From assembly GCA_900316055.1 (NCBI GenBank), contig ONBK01000001.1, forward strand, positions 1 to 64,000: a stretch of 64,000 nucleotides of DNA. The letters run 5' to 3'. Below the pieces are notes generated by a model, which was not told the origin of the DNA, did no database searches, and was given only the letters and a program-made list of their open reading frames with translations. Shown here piece after piece: positions 40,456 to 47,806 of this stretch. A program made the translations under genes and the position numbers. The stretch's first letter is position 1. Each line of letters begins with the position of its first letter. Source of the DNA: an uncultured Bacteroidales bacterium (GTDB lineage: Bacteria > Bacteroidota > Bacteroidia > Bacteroidales > P3).

Positions 40456-42090
40456 CTAAACACCAATTGTATTGTCGTATTGGGGTTGCTCCAAATATCC
40501 TGCGAGTGCCTGCAACATGGCAATAACTCCATCTATCTTTTCACTCTCCGCGCCTCCCTTTACGGGTTTTGCGTTGTCGTTCCAATCCACTTTGAGTGTG
40601 GCGTTACCAATGCACCATCGGGTGATGTCATTGTTGTCAATAACCACGCGCCCTGACTTTATGAGGCGTTCAAACTCCTTGGTTGGTTTGTTGAATGAAC
40701 CGATACTTTGTGAATAAGGTATCATTGGAAGTGCCGCGTTGGTGGCTTGGATTGCAAATTGGGTCGCGTTCCAACTATCGTATAACACCCCTGCAACGTA
40801 TAGGTCGTAGTCACGCTGTAAGGTAAGTAAGTGGTTTAATATATAGTCGTAGTCGGTGACGTTGCCACTTGTGACGATGAGTTGCCCGTTACGCTTGTAC
40901 CGTTGGTATGACATGGCGTTTTTGCCCGTCCGTAATGCCTCCTGTGGCAGGAAATACCACGTCTTAAACACGTACTTATCGGAGGGAATGAAGACAGACA
41001 CGGCGGTCAGGTCGCTCACAGCTGCGAGGTCAACCCCGATATACACCGTTTGCCCTCTATAGTCTTCAAGGTTGACAGGTTGACACGCACGGTTGACAAT
41101 GTCCGCGCCTATCCATGTTTCCGCGCTCTGTAGCCAAATATTCAAGGTTTTCGTCATAACCTCTGCCTTGCTCCCCTCATTGTTTTTTGCCCTCTGTATT
41201 TCCGCCTTTATGTCCTCGGGGTCGATGGTGACGTTAAGGTTGGGGTTACTCTTAATGAAGTTCTCGGGGTTGTCCCATTCGTCGCCGTTGTCTAACTCGT
41301 AAATAAACGCCGCTTGGGTGTCGTCTGTCTTAACTCCGGCCAACAGGTCAACACAGGTGCATCGCATTTCGTAACATGGTGAAAATAGGTTGTGGCCTGC
41401 GGTGGTGATAACGATATTGAGGGGGTTGAGACGTTGAAGTTGTGAAGACTTCATAACGTCGTACATCGCTGAATTTGGGGCGGCGTGGTATTCGTCTGTG
41501 ACAACAAAGGAGGCATTAAAACCATCCGCCGCCGTGGGATTAAAGGACAGCGTCTTCAGGTGAGACTTGGTCGGGGAAAACTTCAAAGTGTCTCGGTAAC
41601 TCTTAATGTACCTTTGTTTGGGGTCGAGTTGGTTTGCGAGTGTGCGACACATCGTATAGAGATTGTCGGCTTGCTTTGCTGAATTTGCGACAACATAACA
41701 TTCCGCGCTTGGTTCCCCATCCGCCAACAATCCGTAAAGGCTCAGGGCGGCTATAAACATCGATTTTCCTTGCTTTCTCGCACACTCCAAGTAGACATTG
41801 CGTATAACCCGTTTCTCGGGGCGGTCGGCATAATAGAAACCATAGACATTGTAGATAATGAAACGTTGCCACGGTGAGAGGATGAACGCCTGTTTGGCTG
41901 TCTTTCCTTTGTAGTGCCTCAACCGTTCAATAAAGGTAACAACGCGGTCGGCTTTCTCCGGAACAAAGATAAGGTCGGGACGTTTAAACCAATTAAGATA
42001 ACGTTGACAGGCCTGTTTTATGTAGAGGCCTGCCACTATCTCGCCGCGTATCACTTTGTCGGCATATTCCGTATATTGGGGTTCTGCCAC
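40456..42090 (-). CDS. Terminase large subunit
   Basis: This is the ATP-driven packaging motor and nuclease. In the 544-residue protein the P-loop-like motif is ECARKQGKSMF, the Walker B is FVVTDEYHAA, and the nuclease domain begins around VYIGVDLAAVSDLTAVSVF with later acidic residues (for example LYDSWNATQFA). It starts with GTG. It belongs to the HK97-type (TerL) family and lies beside a P27-like small subunit and upstream of the portal gene. Confidence 0.93.
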   Translation of the reverse strand: MAEPQYTEYADKVIRGEIVAGLYIKQACQRYLNWFKRPDLIFVPEKADRVVTFIERLRHYKGKTAKQAFILSPWQRFIIYNVYGFYYADRPEKRVIRNVYLECARKQGKSMFIAALSLYGLLADGEPSAECYVVANSAKQADNLYTMCRTLANQLDPKQRYIKSYRDTLKFSPTKSHLKTLSFNPTAADGFNASFVVTDEYHAAPNSAMYDVMKSSQLQRLNPLNIVITTAGHNLFSPCYEMRCTCVDLLAGVKTDDTQAAFIYELDNGDEWDNPENFIKSNPNLNVTIDPEDIKAEIQRAKNNEGSKAEVMTKTLNIWLQSAETWIGADIVNRACQPVNLEDYRGQTVYIGVDLAAVSDLTAVSVFIPSDKYVFKTWYFLPQEALRTGKNAMSYQRYKRNGQLIVTSGNVTDYDYILNHLLTLQRDYDLYVAGVLYDSWNATQFAIQATNAALPMIPYSQSIGSFNKPTKEFERLIKSGRVVIDNNDITRWCIGNATLKVDWNDNAKPVKGGAESEKIDGVIAMLQALAGYLEQPQYDNTIGV

Positions 42091-42092
42091 GT

Positions 42093-42338
42093 TTAGATTG
42101 CATCGGGGTTATATTGGAGTGTCAAGGTGTCTGTTTTGCCGTCCGTACACCTCACAACATAGGTTTCTTCGTCGAATGGTCTGCCGTGGTGGCGTTCTAC
42201 CACCCCCTCTTTCCCATCCACATTGATTGTGTCGCCGTGTCCCTGTATGCTGTAGATGGTTACGGTCGAGGTCATGCCATAGTATAGTTGGGTCCGCCGC
42301 CCGTTTTCGCTAATTTCTCGGTACGTGTAGTATTCCAT
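42093..42338 (-). CDS. Small unknown protein between the terminase subunits
   Basis: This 81-residue protein, beta-rich and polar, starts MEYYTYREISENGRRTQLYY and contains TVTIYSIQGHGDTINVDGKE. It overlaps the stop of the small terminase gene by one base and is followed two bases later by the large terminase. The coupling suggests a packaging or head function, but no family is recognised. Confidence 0.6.
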   Translation of the reverse strand: MEYYTYREISENGRRTQLYYGMTSTVTIYSIQGHGDTINVDGKEGVVERHHGRPFDEETYVVRCTDGKTDTLTLQYNPDAI

Positions 42339-42685
42339 TAGTCACCCATTAGTTTCTGTAGTAATTCTGCGTCGCCGTCGCTGTCGTCGGTCTTAATCTT
42401 GCTCTCACTCCACGGGGTCAAGCCGAGTTGCTGAAAGCATTTAAGGTTGGTGGCTTGTAGGTCTTTGATGGTGGCGATAAGTGGATTTTTCCGGCCGGTA
42501 CGCTCATTATAGATGCCGTATTTTTTGATAGATGCCTTGCACTCCGCCATGAGGTCGAGGTTGTCGGCGATGGTGGCAATGGTGGCAGTCCACTGAGGCT
42601 GTACGCTGCCGTATTTCTCTGTAAGGTACGCAATGGCCTGTTTCAAATAGGCCTGCGTCGGTTTTGAGTAGTCTTTGAGGGTCAT
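42338..42685 (-). CDS. Terminase small subunit, P27 family
   Basis: The 115-residue protein has the P27-type layout: ATIADNLDLMAECKASIKKY, then GRKNPLIATIKDLQATNLKC, then the GLTPWSESKI ending before an acidic tail. Small subunits recognise the packaging site and regulate the motor. The gene overlaps the upstream gene by four bases (ATGA) and the downstream one by one base. Confidence 0.82.
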   Translation of the reverse strand: MTLKDYSKPTQAYLKQAIAYLTEKYGSVQPQWTATIATIADNLDLMAECKASIKKYGIYNERTGRKNPLIATIKDLQATNLKCFQQLGLTPWSESKIKTDDSDGDAELLQKLMGD

Positions 42686-43425
42686 TTTGTGTTATGTTGT
42701 TTACGTCTTATTTTGTTTTGCCGCTCGGTCTCGGCTCGTTCGAAGTCGTCCCAACTTATACGCGGTACATATTCCACGTCCTCAACGGTCGATTCTTCGT
42801 CGTCGGTCTCGTCTGTGAATATCACGATTTTCGAGAATAGTTCGTCGTCGCTCATTGCCTGCCATTCTTCAATGTTCTTAAGAAATGGCCGGAGAGTTTC
42901 AAGGTAAACATTTACGTTCTTCTTTGGGAAAATCCCCTGTTCGCGTGCGTGCCTGTAATTTTCCGTTACGTTAATTGGTTCGTCTGTGGTGGTGTAGAAA
43001 CATGCAGTCATTACCCTTTCACGTCCCAACGATACGTCAAAGGCTCGTATAACGTCGAGAATGAGTTTTGGGTCGCGTCTCGGTCGGCGTGCTTTGGATT
43101 TCCTCGGGAAAAAGAGTGCGTCGTACCTGTGCTGCGAGAAAGTCCAATAAACCGCCTCAATAATGGTTTCTGCGCTGTTAATGTGCGTGATTAATTGCAG
43201 TTCACTTTCGAGCGCGTTAAGTCTGCGGTTTAGGCTGTCCGCGCCGTCGAATGAAAGAAACCTGTTGTTTTTTACCTCGGCAATCTCAGGGACGGTGGCA
43301 GTAATGAACTTACAAACGCGCCGCAATACGCGCCCATTGTGCCACACGCTCACCGCCACTTGAATTTTTCTTGAACGGTGCATGTACACGCGTAGAACCG
43401 TGTCTAATTGTGCGTCTCTTTTCAT
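42682..43425 (-). CDS. Unknown phage protein upstream of the terminase genes
   Basis: This 247-residue, highly charged protein has no family I recognise. Visible features are a basic RKSKARRPRRD patch near residue 107 and an acidic C-terminal stretch (DETDDEESTVEDVEY). The end is basic again (NKIRRKQHNTK). It overlaps the small terminase gene by four bases, so it may act in DNA binding, packaging or late-gene control. A CTATTTATA box lies 13 bases upstream. A late transcription factor or packaging accessory is a guess only. Confidence 0.55.
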   Translation of the reverse strand: MKRDAQLDTVLRVYMHRSRKIQVAVSVWHNGRVLRRVCKFITATVPEIAEVKNNRFLSFDGADSLNRRLNALESELQLITHINSAETIIEAVYWTFSQHRYDALFFPRKSKARRPRRDPKLILDVIRAFDVSLGRERVMTACFYTTTDEPINVTENYRHAREQGIFPKKNVNVYLETLRPFLKNIEEWQAMSDDELFSKIVIFTDETDDEESTVEDVEYVPRISWDDFERAETERQNKIRRKQHNTK

Positions 43426-43451
43426 GGTGCGTTTTTTTTATAAATAGGCTC

Positions 43452-45017
43452 TTAAAACGGTAGGTCGTTTTCACGTTCTTTTTTAATGGCTTGTTTCTCC
43501 ATGCTGTCGCGTTTTATGATCTCCACGCGCTCGATGAACACGTCAAGGGTTACAGGCTTGGTTATGGGATTGGAAAATGGCAGGTCGTCAAGGTCGTTGT
43601 CACCGTAGCCGATAACTACGGGTTCCATTGGTTCCTCCACCCATCGTTTAAAGGCATACCGTAGTTTTTGGAGGTGTGTATCTGTAAGGCTGTAGTCGGC
43701 GGTGACATTGCTGTTGAAACGCTCCCACGTGAGGCCAAAAGTGTTTTTTGGGTTTTGGAGAAAAACCATCGTGTCGCGCCATGTGTCGGCGGTGAACTCC
43801 TTTAAACCGTGCGTCGGCTTGCTCGCGCCTGTGGCCTCGTTAAACTCGGTGGTCATCCTGTCTTTAGTGCGTTGGATGTAGTCGCCCGTGTAGTATTTAG
43901 CCACAGCCGACATGAATTTGCCGAAGTAGCGGTCGCGGTCGTCACGCGCCATTGAGGGGGCTTGAACTAAGTAATTTTCCCACTTCCGGTTTAGTTCGGC
44001 CTGTTGCTCCTTACGCTGTTGAATGGTGAGCCAACTCTCACCTTTCCCCTCTCCGACATTCCCCTTGGTTTCTATCGCGCCCGTAGAGGCCATTTTCTCG
44101 CCATTTGAGAGGTTTTCGTCTTCGGTGTGGGTAGTTGTGCCGTCCGTCTCCTGAAAGTCTCTTAAATCGGCTAATTTTAAGTCGGCTTGGGTCGGGGTGG
44201 TCTCAGTCCCTTTAGATGAGGTTATGTTGTCTGTGGTCGGGTCGGTTTCTCTCTCGTTACTTGGAGGGTTGTTGTTCTCTGTCGCGGTTAGGGGTTCATC
44301 GCCTTGGAGGGTATCGGTTGTTTCACCCCCCAACGTCTCTTTACTTACCTTACTTACGGACGGGGCGGTCGGTTCCTCGCTCTCATCGGCTTGGAGGGGG
44401 TTGTCGTAACCATCGCCCATGTCGCTATACTGCTCGAAAGGTTCCATCGGCTCCACCTCATCCATCCACTCGGGAACCTCTGTTAACTTACTTACCTTAC
44501 CCGTTTCCTCGCGCGTGAAGTGACTATCACTAGTAAGTAAGTAATCTTTATTTAACTCTTTATTCTCTTTATTATGGTGTCGGATTTCGTCACCTTGCCT
44601 GTCGGATTTCGTCACCTTTGCCTGTCGGATTTCGTCACCCTCAACACCTCCCGTTATGGTGTCGGATTTCGTCACCCTCTCCGTAGTGTCGTTATGGTGT
44701 CGGATTTCGTCACCCTCAACACCTCCCGTTATGGTGTCGGATTTCGTCACCCTCCGCAATGCCGTGACCTTTATTCCTCCATTGGTTTCAATCCAACCGT
44801 CGTTTTTCAGTTGGCGTTTTGCGTCTCTCATTGTGCTTAACTTTATTCCAAGGCGTGCCGCTATATTCTCATTGGTTATATGGCATGACCCATCGCCAAA
44901 AAAGGTGTAGTAATAGTAAATGCTGTAAATTGCTTTTTCGGTCCAAGTCAACGCATTGTTGGCTGCAAGTTCTTTGGGAATATACATTCCGTTGATTTCC
45001 ACTTCGTTTAACTTCAT
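43452..45017 (-). CDS. Replication initiator-like protein with winged helix and internal iterons
   Basis: The 521-residue product starts with a winged-helix DNA-binding domain (about residues 20-85; NENIAARLGIKLSTMRDAKR is the recognition-helix region). Residues about 89-147 are a repetitive segment (VTKSDTITGG and GDEIRHH) encoded by six 16-bp iterons. A long Thr/Glu-rich disordered stretch (about 160-340) follows, and a C-terminal domain (about 345-500) containing LTWERFNSNVTADYSLTDTH. The layout is that of lambda O-type initiators, with the origin inside the gene. It is the only replication gene seen in the prophage. Confidence 0.7.
   Translation of the reverse strand: MKLNEVEINGMYIPKELAANNALTWTEKAIYSIYYYYTFFGDGSCHITNENIAARLGIKLSTMRDAKRQLKNDGWIETNGGIKVTALRRVTKSDTITGGVEGDEIRHHNDTTERVTKSDTITGGVEGDEIRQAKVTKSDRQGDEIRHHNKENKELNKDYLLTSDSHFTREETGKVSKLTEVPEWMDEVEPMEPFEQYSDMGDGYDNPLQADESEEPTAPSVSKVSKETLGGETTDTLQGDEPLTATENNNPPSNERETDPTTDNITSSKGTETTPTQADLKLADLRDFQETDGTTTHTEDENLSNGEKMASTGAIETKGNVGEGKGESWLTIQQRKEQQAELNRKWENYLVQAPSMARDDRDRYFGKFMSAVAKYYTGDYIQRTKDRMTTEFNEATGASKPTHGLKEFTADTWRDTMVFLQNPKNTFGLTWERFNSNVTADYSLTDTHLQKLRYAFKRWVEEPMEPVVIGYGDNDLDDLPFSNPITKPVTLDVFIERVEIIKRDSMEKQAIKKERENDLPF
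44579..44751 (-). repeat. Six 16-bp iterons: candidate phage replication origin
   Basis: GTCGGATTTCGTCACC occurs exactly at 44579, 44601, 44624, 44661, 44699 and 44736. Start-to-start spacings are 22, 23, 37, 38 and 37 bases; the last three share a longer unit that includes TTATGGT. An AT-rich stretch (44534-44575) lies directly beside the first copy. The repeats lie inside the initiator gene, as at the lambda origin. Confidence 0.75.
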
Positions 45018-45291
45018 TGTATTCTATGTTATATTTTTATTATTCAACTAAAAAAGGCTGATTGATTGCGCCGTTGAAGTGGAAAAAGTACGCGCGCCAA
45101 TCGCTCAACCTATATTTCTCTGTTTCTTCCGGTCCGTGTGGCATAAATTCCACTTCAACCATCACCGCCGATTTTACTAATAAATATCACGCAAAAACAA
45201 AATGTACTGAGCGTGTCTATAGTAAGTATAGCGGAATGTGGAACGGAAAACAAATTTTCCTGCAAACTATTTATAAATAAATCACTTAGAA
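45018..45291. promoter_or_regulatory. Divergent control region of the prophage with a 12-bp inverted repeat
   Basis: This is the only divergent gap in the prophage, between the initiator (minus) and the HNH gene (plus). GTTGAAGTGGAA at 45073-45084 is matched by its exact reverse complement at 45148-45159, 63 bases apart. A CTATTTATA box lies at 45267-45275 before the HNH start. The arms could be operator sites, but no repressor gene was found. Confidence 0.45.
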
Positions 45292-45630
45292 ATGCCGACA
45301 ATTTACAAGCCGAAAAAGAAACAACCACCCAAACGCGACAAGGCCAAACTCATCTACGACACGGTTTATAATACCTCCCGATGGAGGAAACTTCGTGCTG
45401 CCTACCTCCTCTCCCATCCGCTGTGTGAAACATGCCTCAAAAACGGGGTTGTCTCGCCTGCCACCGATGTCCACCACATCCATGAGATTAGCAATGCAGA
45501 CAACGCCCTTGGAATGGCCGAGATTGGGTTTGATGCCGACAATCTCCAAGCCTTGTGTGAACAATGCCACGTAGAACTCCACGGACGGAAAATGAAAAAG
45601 CCTCCCGAGGGCGAGAGACTTTCAAAGTAG
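45292..45630 (+). CDS. HNH endonuclease
   Basis: The 112-residue protein has a full HNH metal-finger nuclease motif: CETC, DVHHIHEIS, then NLQALCEQCH and a final His in VELHG. HNH nucleases beside HK97-type terminases commonly assist packaging-site cleavage. Here the gene is on the opposite strand and three genes away from the terminase. It is followed by a terminator at 45690 and another CTATTTATA at 45635-45643. Confidence 0.88.
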   Translation: MPTIYKPKKKQPPKRDKAKLIYDTVYNTSRWRKLRAAYLLSHPLCETCLKNGVVSPATDVHHIHEISNADNALGMAEIGFDADNLQALCEQCHVELHGRKMKKPPEGERLSK

Positions 45631-45689
45631 CACACTATTTATATATTGAACGCATTTCTAAAATTTCCATTGTATTATTCTTATTTTTG

Positions 45690-45715
45690 CCCCGTCGGTC
45701 TCGATGGGGTTTTTT
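45690..45715 (+). terminator. Terminator after the HNH gene
   Basis: CCCCGTCGGTCTCGATGGGG folds with a CCCC/GGGG base and is followed by six T. The remaining 45716-45895 shows no supported gene. Confidence 0.65.
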
Positions 45716-45895
45716 ATGAGTGAAAAAAAGGGGGCAGCCACGCATGACCGCCCCGTCTTCACATTAAAAAATAGGGTTTATGAAAACCTTTTCTCGAAAG
45801 CGTCCCACCAACCACTAATAATGTCAAACGTCGGATGGGTTGTCGGGCGGTTCCATCTTCGCGCGCACGTATCATATATCAAAAATATAAAAGAA

Positions 45896-45922
45896 CCCCC
45901 CACGTTTGATTGGTGTGGGGGG
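45896..45922 (-). terminator. Terminator of the integrase gene
   Basis: On the minus strand CCCCCCAC pairs with GTGGGGGG around an 11-base loop, then TTCTTTTATATTTTTG. It lies nine bases past the integrase stop. Confidence 0.75.
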
Positions 45923-45930
45923 ATTTCCAT

Positions 45931-47559
45931 TTACGCTCGTTTCGCTTGCTCTATCATTTCCTTGCAGGCTTGTTTCGCTTGCTCGGCTGTCAACAGGCCT
46001 GTCGTGTCGGCTCTCCTGACTTTCCGTTTGTAGTCGTAACCAACAAGGATAACGGGACGTTCAAGACCATCATACTCCTGCGTAACTTCATGTCTATGGC
46101 TATATATTATGTATGTCTCATCATCCATCGTTCCGGCCACATTGGGTTTGTACGAAACGTGTAGTTTTATTTTGCCATTTTTAACCTTTTCCAAGCCCAC
46201 GCGGTCGATACAACGTTTAACCACTTCGGCTTGCTCCTTTTTACTGAGGTTGTAAACGTCAATAACCTTTTGGTTTTCCATATCCCCGATAACGTTTTCA
46301 AAGTCCTTAACTTTGCTCTCATACCCTGCAATAGTCTTTTTCGTTGCCTCAATTTCCTCGTCTATCTTAAAACGAACCGTGTCGGCTCGTTTCTCCGACA
46401 ACTGACCCAACAACTCCTTTTCAGTTACAGCGTCCTTATTGTCAATCAACTCGTCAATGTGTCTCTCCGAGGTCGCAATCATGCGTTTGTACTCTGCAAT
46501 TTTGGCGGTGTATTGTTCCATTATTGCCGTGTTATCACTGATTAATGGGGCGTGTAAGAACTCGTCGGTAAGTTGCAGTAACAACATGTCGGTTATCTCA
46601 ATATTGAGGAAACACCGTTCAGCACCTTGCACGTTGTAAACATAGGTCCCCACGTCTCTCCTTGGCTGCATGGGGTGACTATCTATATACAATATACCCT
46701 TACCAATATAGACATTATCTTTGTAGGACCTGCGAGGCTTGGCCGTCCTTGCTGCCAAACGCTCCTGTGCTTTCCCAAAGAGGGTGGTTGAAATTAACAT
46801 CGGGTAGAATTCGTTTCCTATGTATTGTTCGTTTCGCAAAATAACATGCACTTTTTGGATGGTTGTCGTCAGGGTTTTACATCTATGGAAAACACCCTCC
46901 TTGAACATTTGCTCACCGATTTCAAGTGTACTTTTTTGTTCCTCAACGTACATTTTAAAGATACGCTCCACAACGGGGGCGGTTTCGGGATTAACCTCAA
47001 TGGGTTTCTCTTTATCCGGCATACAATACCCAAATGTCACCTTACCCCCTGCAAACAACCCCTTTGCTCGACGGTAGTCTTTACCGCGCTTTAGTTGTGC
47101 CTTTAATTCGGTTGTCTGTTGTTTCGCCATCACGGCCATGACCTTTAACGCTATTTCCATTGAGGGATTAACCATGCCGTTATCATCCAACAGACGTAAC
47201 CCACCCTCCATAACTTTTAGGTCAACGCCATTGGGTGCTAACGTTCCGTTAATGAAGTTAAACAGCCGACTTTCATCCATGCGGACAAGTCGCGTGATAC
47301 AATACACGTAGACACATTTAACGTTGCCCTCCGCTATGTGCCGTTCCATTTCGTCAAAAAGTGCATAATACTCACCTTTGCAGTCACAGGCGGAAATGCC
47401 CTCTTTGCCAACGCGGATTATTTGGCTCTCGTCGTACCCATCGCGCTGAATCCATTCCTCAACCGCTATTTGTTGGCTCGCAATTTCCTGAGCGTCCGTG
47501 GAGGCTCTTAAGTAAGCAATCACTTTAACGTTTCTGTCATTGTTGTTTTTTTTTGCCAT
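45931..47559 (-). CDS. Large serine recombinase (prophage integrase)
   Basis: The enzyme integrates and excises the prophage. The 542-residue product has an N-terminal resolvase domain (VIAYLRASTDAQEIASQQIA with the nucleophile Ser in RAST, and CITRLVR replacing the common DRLSR-type motif), a recombinase domain (FAGGKVTFGYCMPDKEKPIE, residues about 165-260) and a long coiled coil (about 355-460). The usual CxxC zinc ribbon between these is absent: the corresponding stretch around GKGILYIDSHPMQPRRDVG has no Cys pair. It is the last gene before the right edge, as expected for an integrase next to its attachment site. Confidence 0.9.
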   Translation of the reverse strand: MAKKNNNDRNVKVIAYLRASTDAQEIASQQIAVEEWIQRDGYDESQIIRVGKEGISACDCKGEYYALFDEMERHIAEGNVKCVYVYCITRLVRMDESRLFNFINGTLAPNGVDLKVMEGGLRLLDDNGMVNPSMEIALKVMAVMAKQQTTELKAQLKRGKDYRRAKGLFAGGKVTFGYCMPDKEKPIEVNPETAPVVERIFKMYVEEQKSTLEIGEQMFKEGVFHRCKTLTTTIQKVHVILRNEQYIGNEFYPMLISTTLFGKAQERLAARTAKPRRSYKDNVYIGKGILYIDSHPMQPRRDVGTYVYNVQGAERCFLNIEITDMLLLQLTDEFLHAPLISDNTAIMEQYTAKIAEYKRMIATSERHIDELIDNKDAVTEKELLGQLSEKRADTVRFKIDEEIEATKKTIAGYESKVKDFENVIGDMENQKVIDVYNLSKKEQAEVVKRCIDRVGLEKVKNGKIKLHVSYKPNVAGTMDDETYIIYSHRHEVTQEYDGLERPVILVGYDYKRKVRRADTTGLLTAEQAKQACKEMIEQAKRA

Positions 47560-47697
47560 CTTCTTAAATTTTAATTGATTAATTTAAATATACTTTTTTT
47601 CTGCCATATTTTTCACCACTCTGTCACCCTCCCAATCAATCACGAAGCTAAAGTACACAAAATAACCGGTTTAGCAAAATAAAAAATAAAAAAAGTT

Positions 47698-47708
47698 TTT
47701 GGTATTAA
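47698..47708 (+). other. Candidate attachment half-site, right
   Basis: TTTGGTATTAA, the reverse complement of 26745-26755, lies 139 bases past the integrase start in AT-rich DNA. See the left half-site. The 47560-47806 gap otherwise contains a GTAGTGG-type microrepeat (about 47749-47785) before topA. Confidence 0.3.
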
Positions 47709-47806
47709 TGATATAACACAATAAATATAATATAATAACGTTATGGGTACTGTTTAGTGGGTAGTGGATAGTGTGTAGTTTATTTCGGAAAATTAATATT
47801 TGATAT

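Larger units (their letters stand above)
26690..47770. mobile_element. Prophage of HK97/siphovirus type with serine integrase
   Basis: About 21 kb of more AT-rich DNA with phage-like gene order lies between nadE and topA, both host genes. It holds NADAR genes, tail fibres, tail tip, tape measure, tail chaperones, tail tube, connectors, capsid, protease, portal, terminases, a replication initiator with iterons, an HNH nuclease and a large serine recombinase. All structural genes are on the minus strand. I find no holin, endolysin, repressor, tRNA or transposase. Edges are approximate: left between 26690 and 26800, right between 47570 and 47770. Confidence 0.9.

Noticed and set aside
44579..44751. 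Regular repeats that could be taken for a CRISPR array
   Set aside because: The repeats are only 16 bases, start-to-start spacing is 22-38, the intervening DNA is itself partly repeated, all copies lie in frame within a gene, and no cas genes are near.
45062..45280. Possible 72-codon plus-strand gene before the HNH nuclease
   Set aside because: It starts with TTG without a ribosome site, spans the inverted repeat and promoter-like region, and has no recognisable sequence.
45704..46033. Plus-strand frame between the HNH gene and the integrase
   Set aside because: It runs through the integrase terminator and into the integrase gene on the other strand, so it is unlikely to be coding.
26690..47770. 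A DarT-like ADP-ribosyltransferase toxin that would pair with the NADAR genes
   Set aside because: I searched all prophage frames by eye for ART-type motifs and found none; the NADAR genes appear without a toxin in this window.
26690..47770. Integration into a tRNA gene
   Set aside because: No tRNA-like cloverleaf or CCA end is seen at either edge; the element lies in a non-coding gap between nadE and topA.
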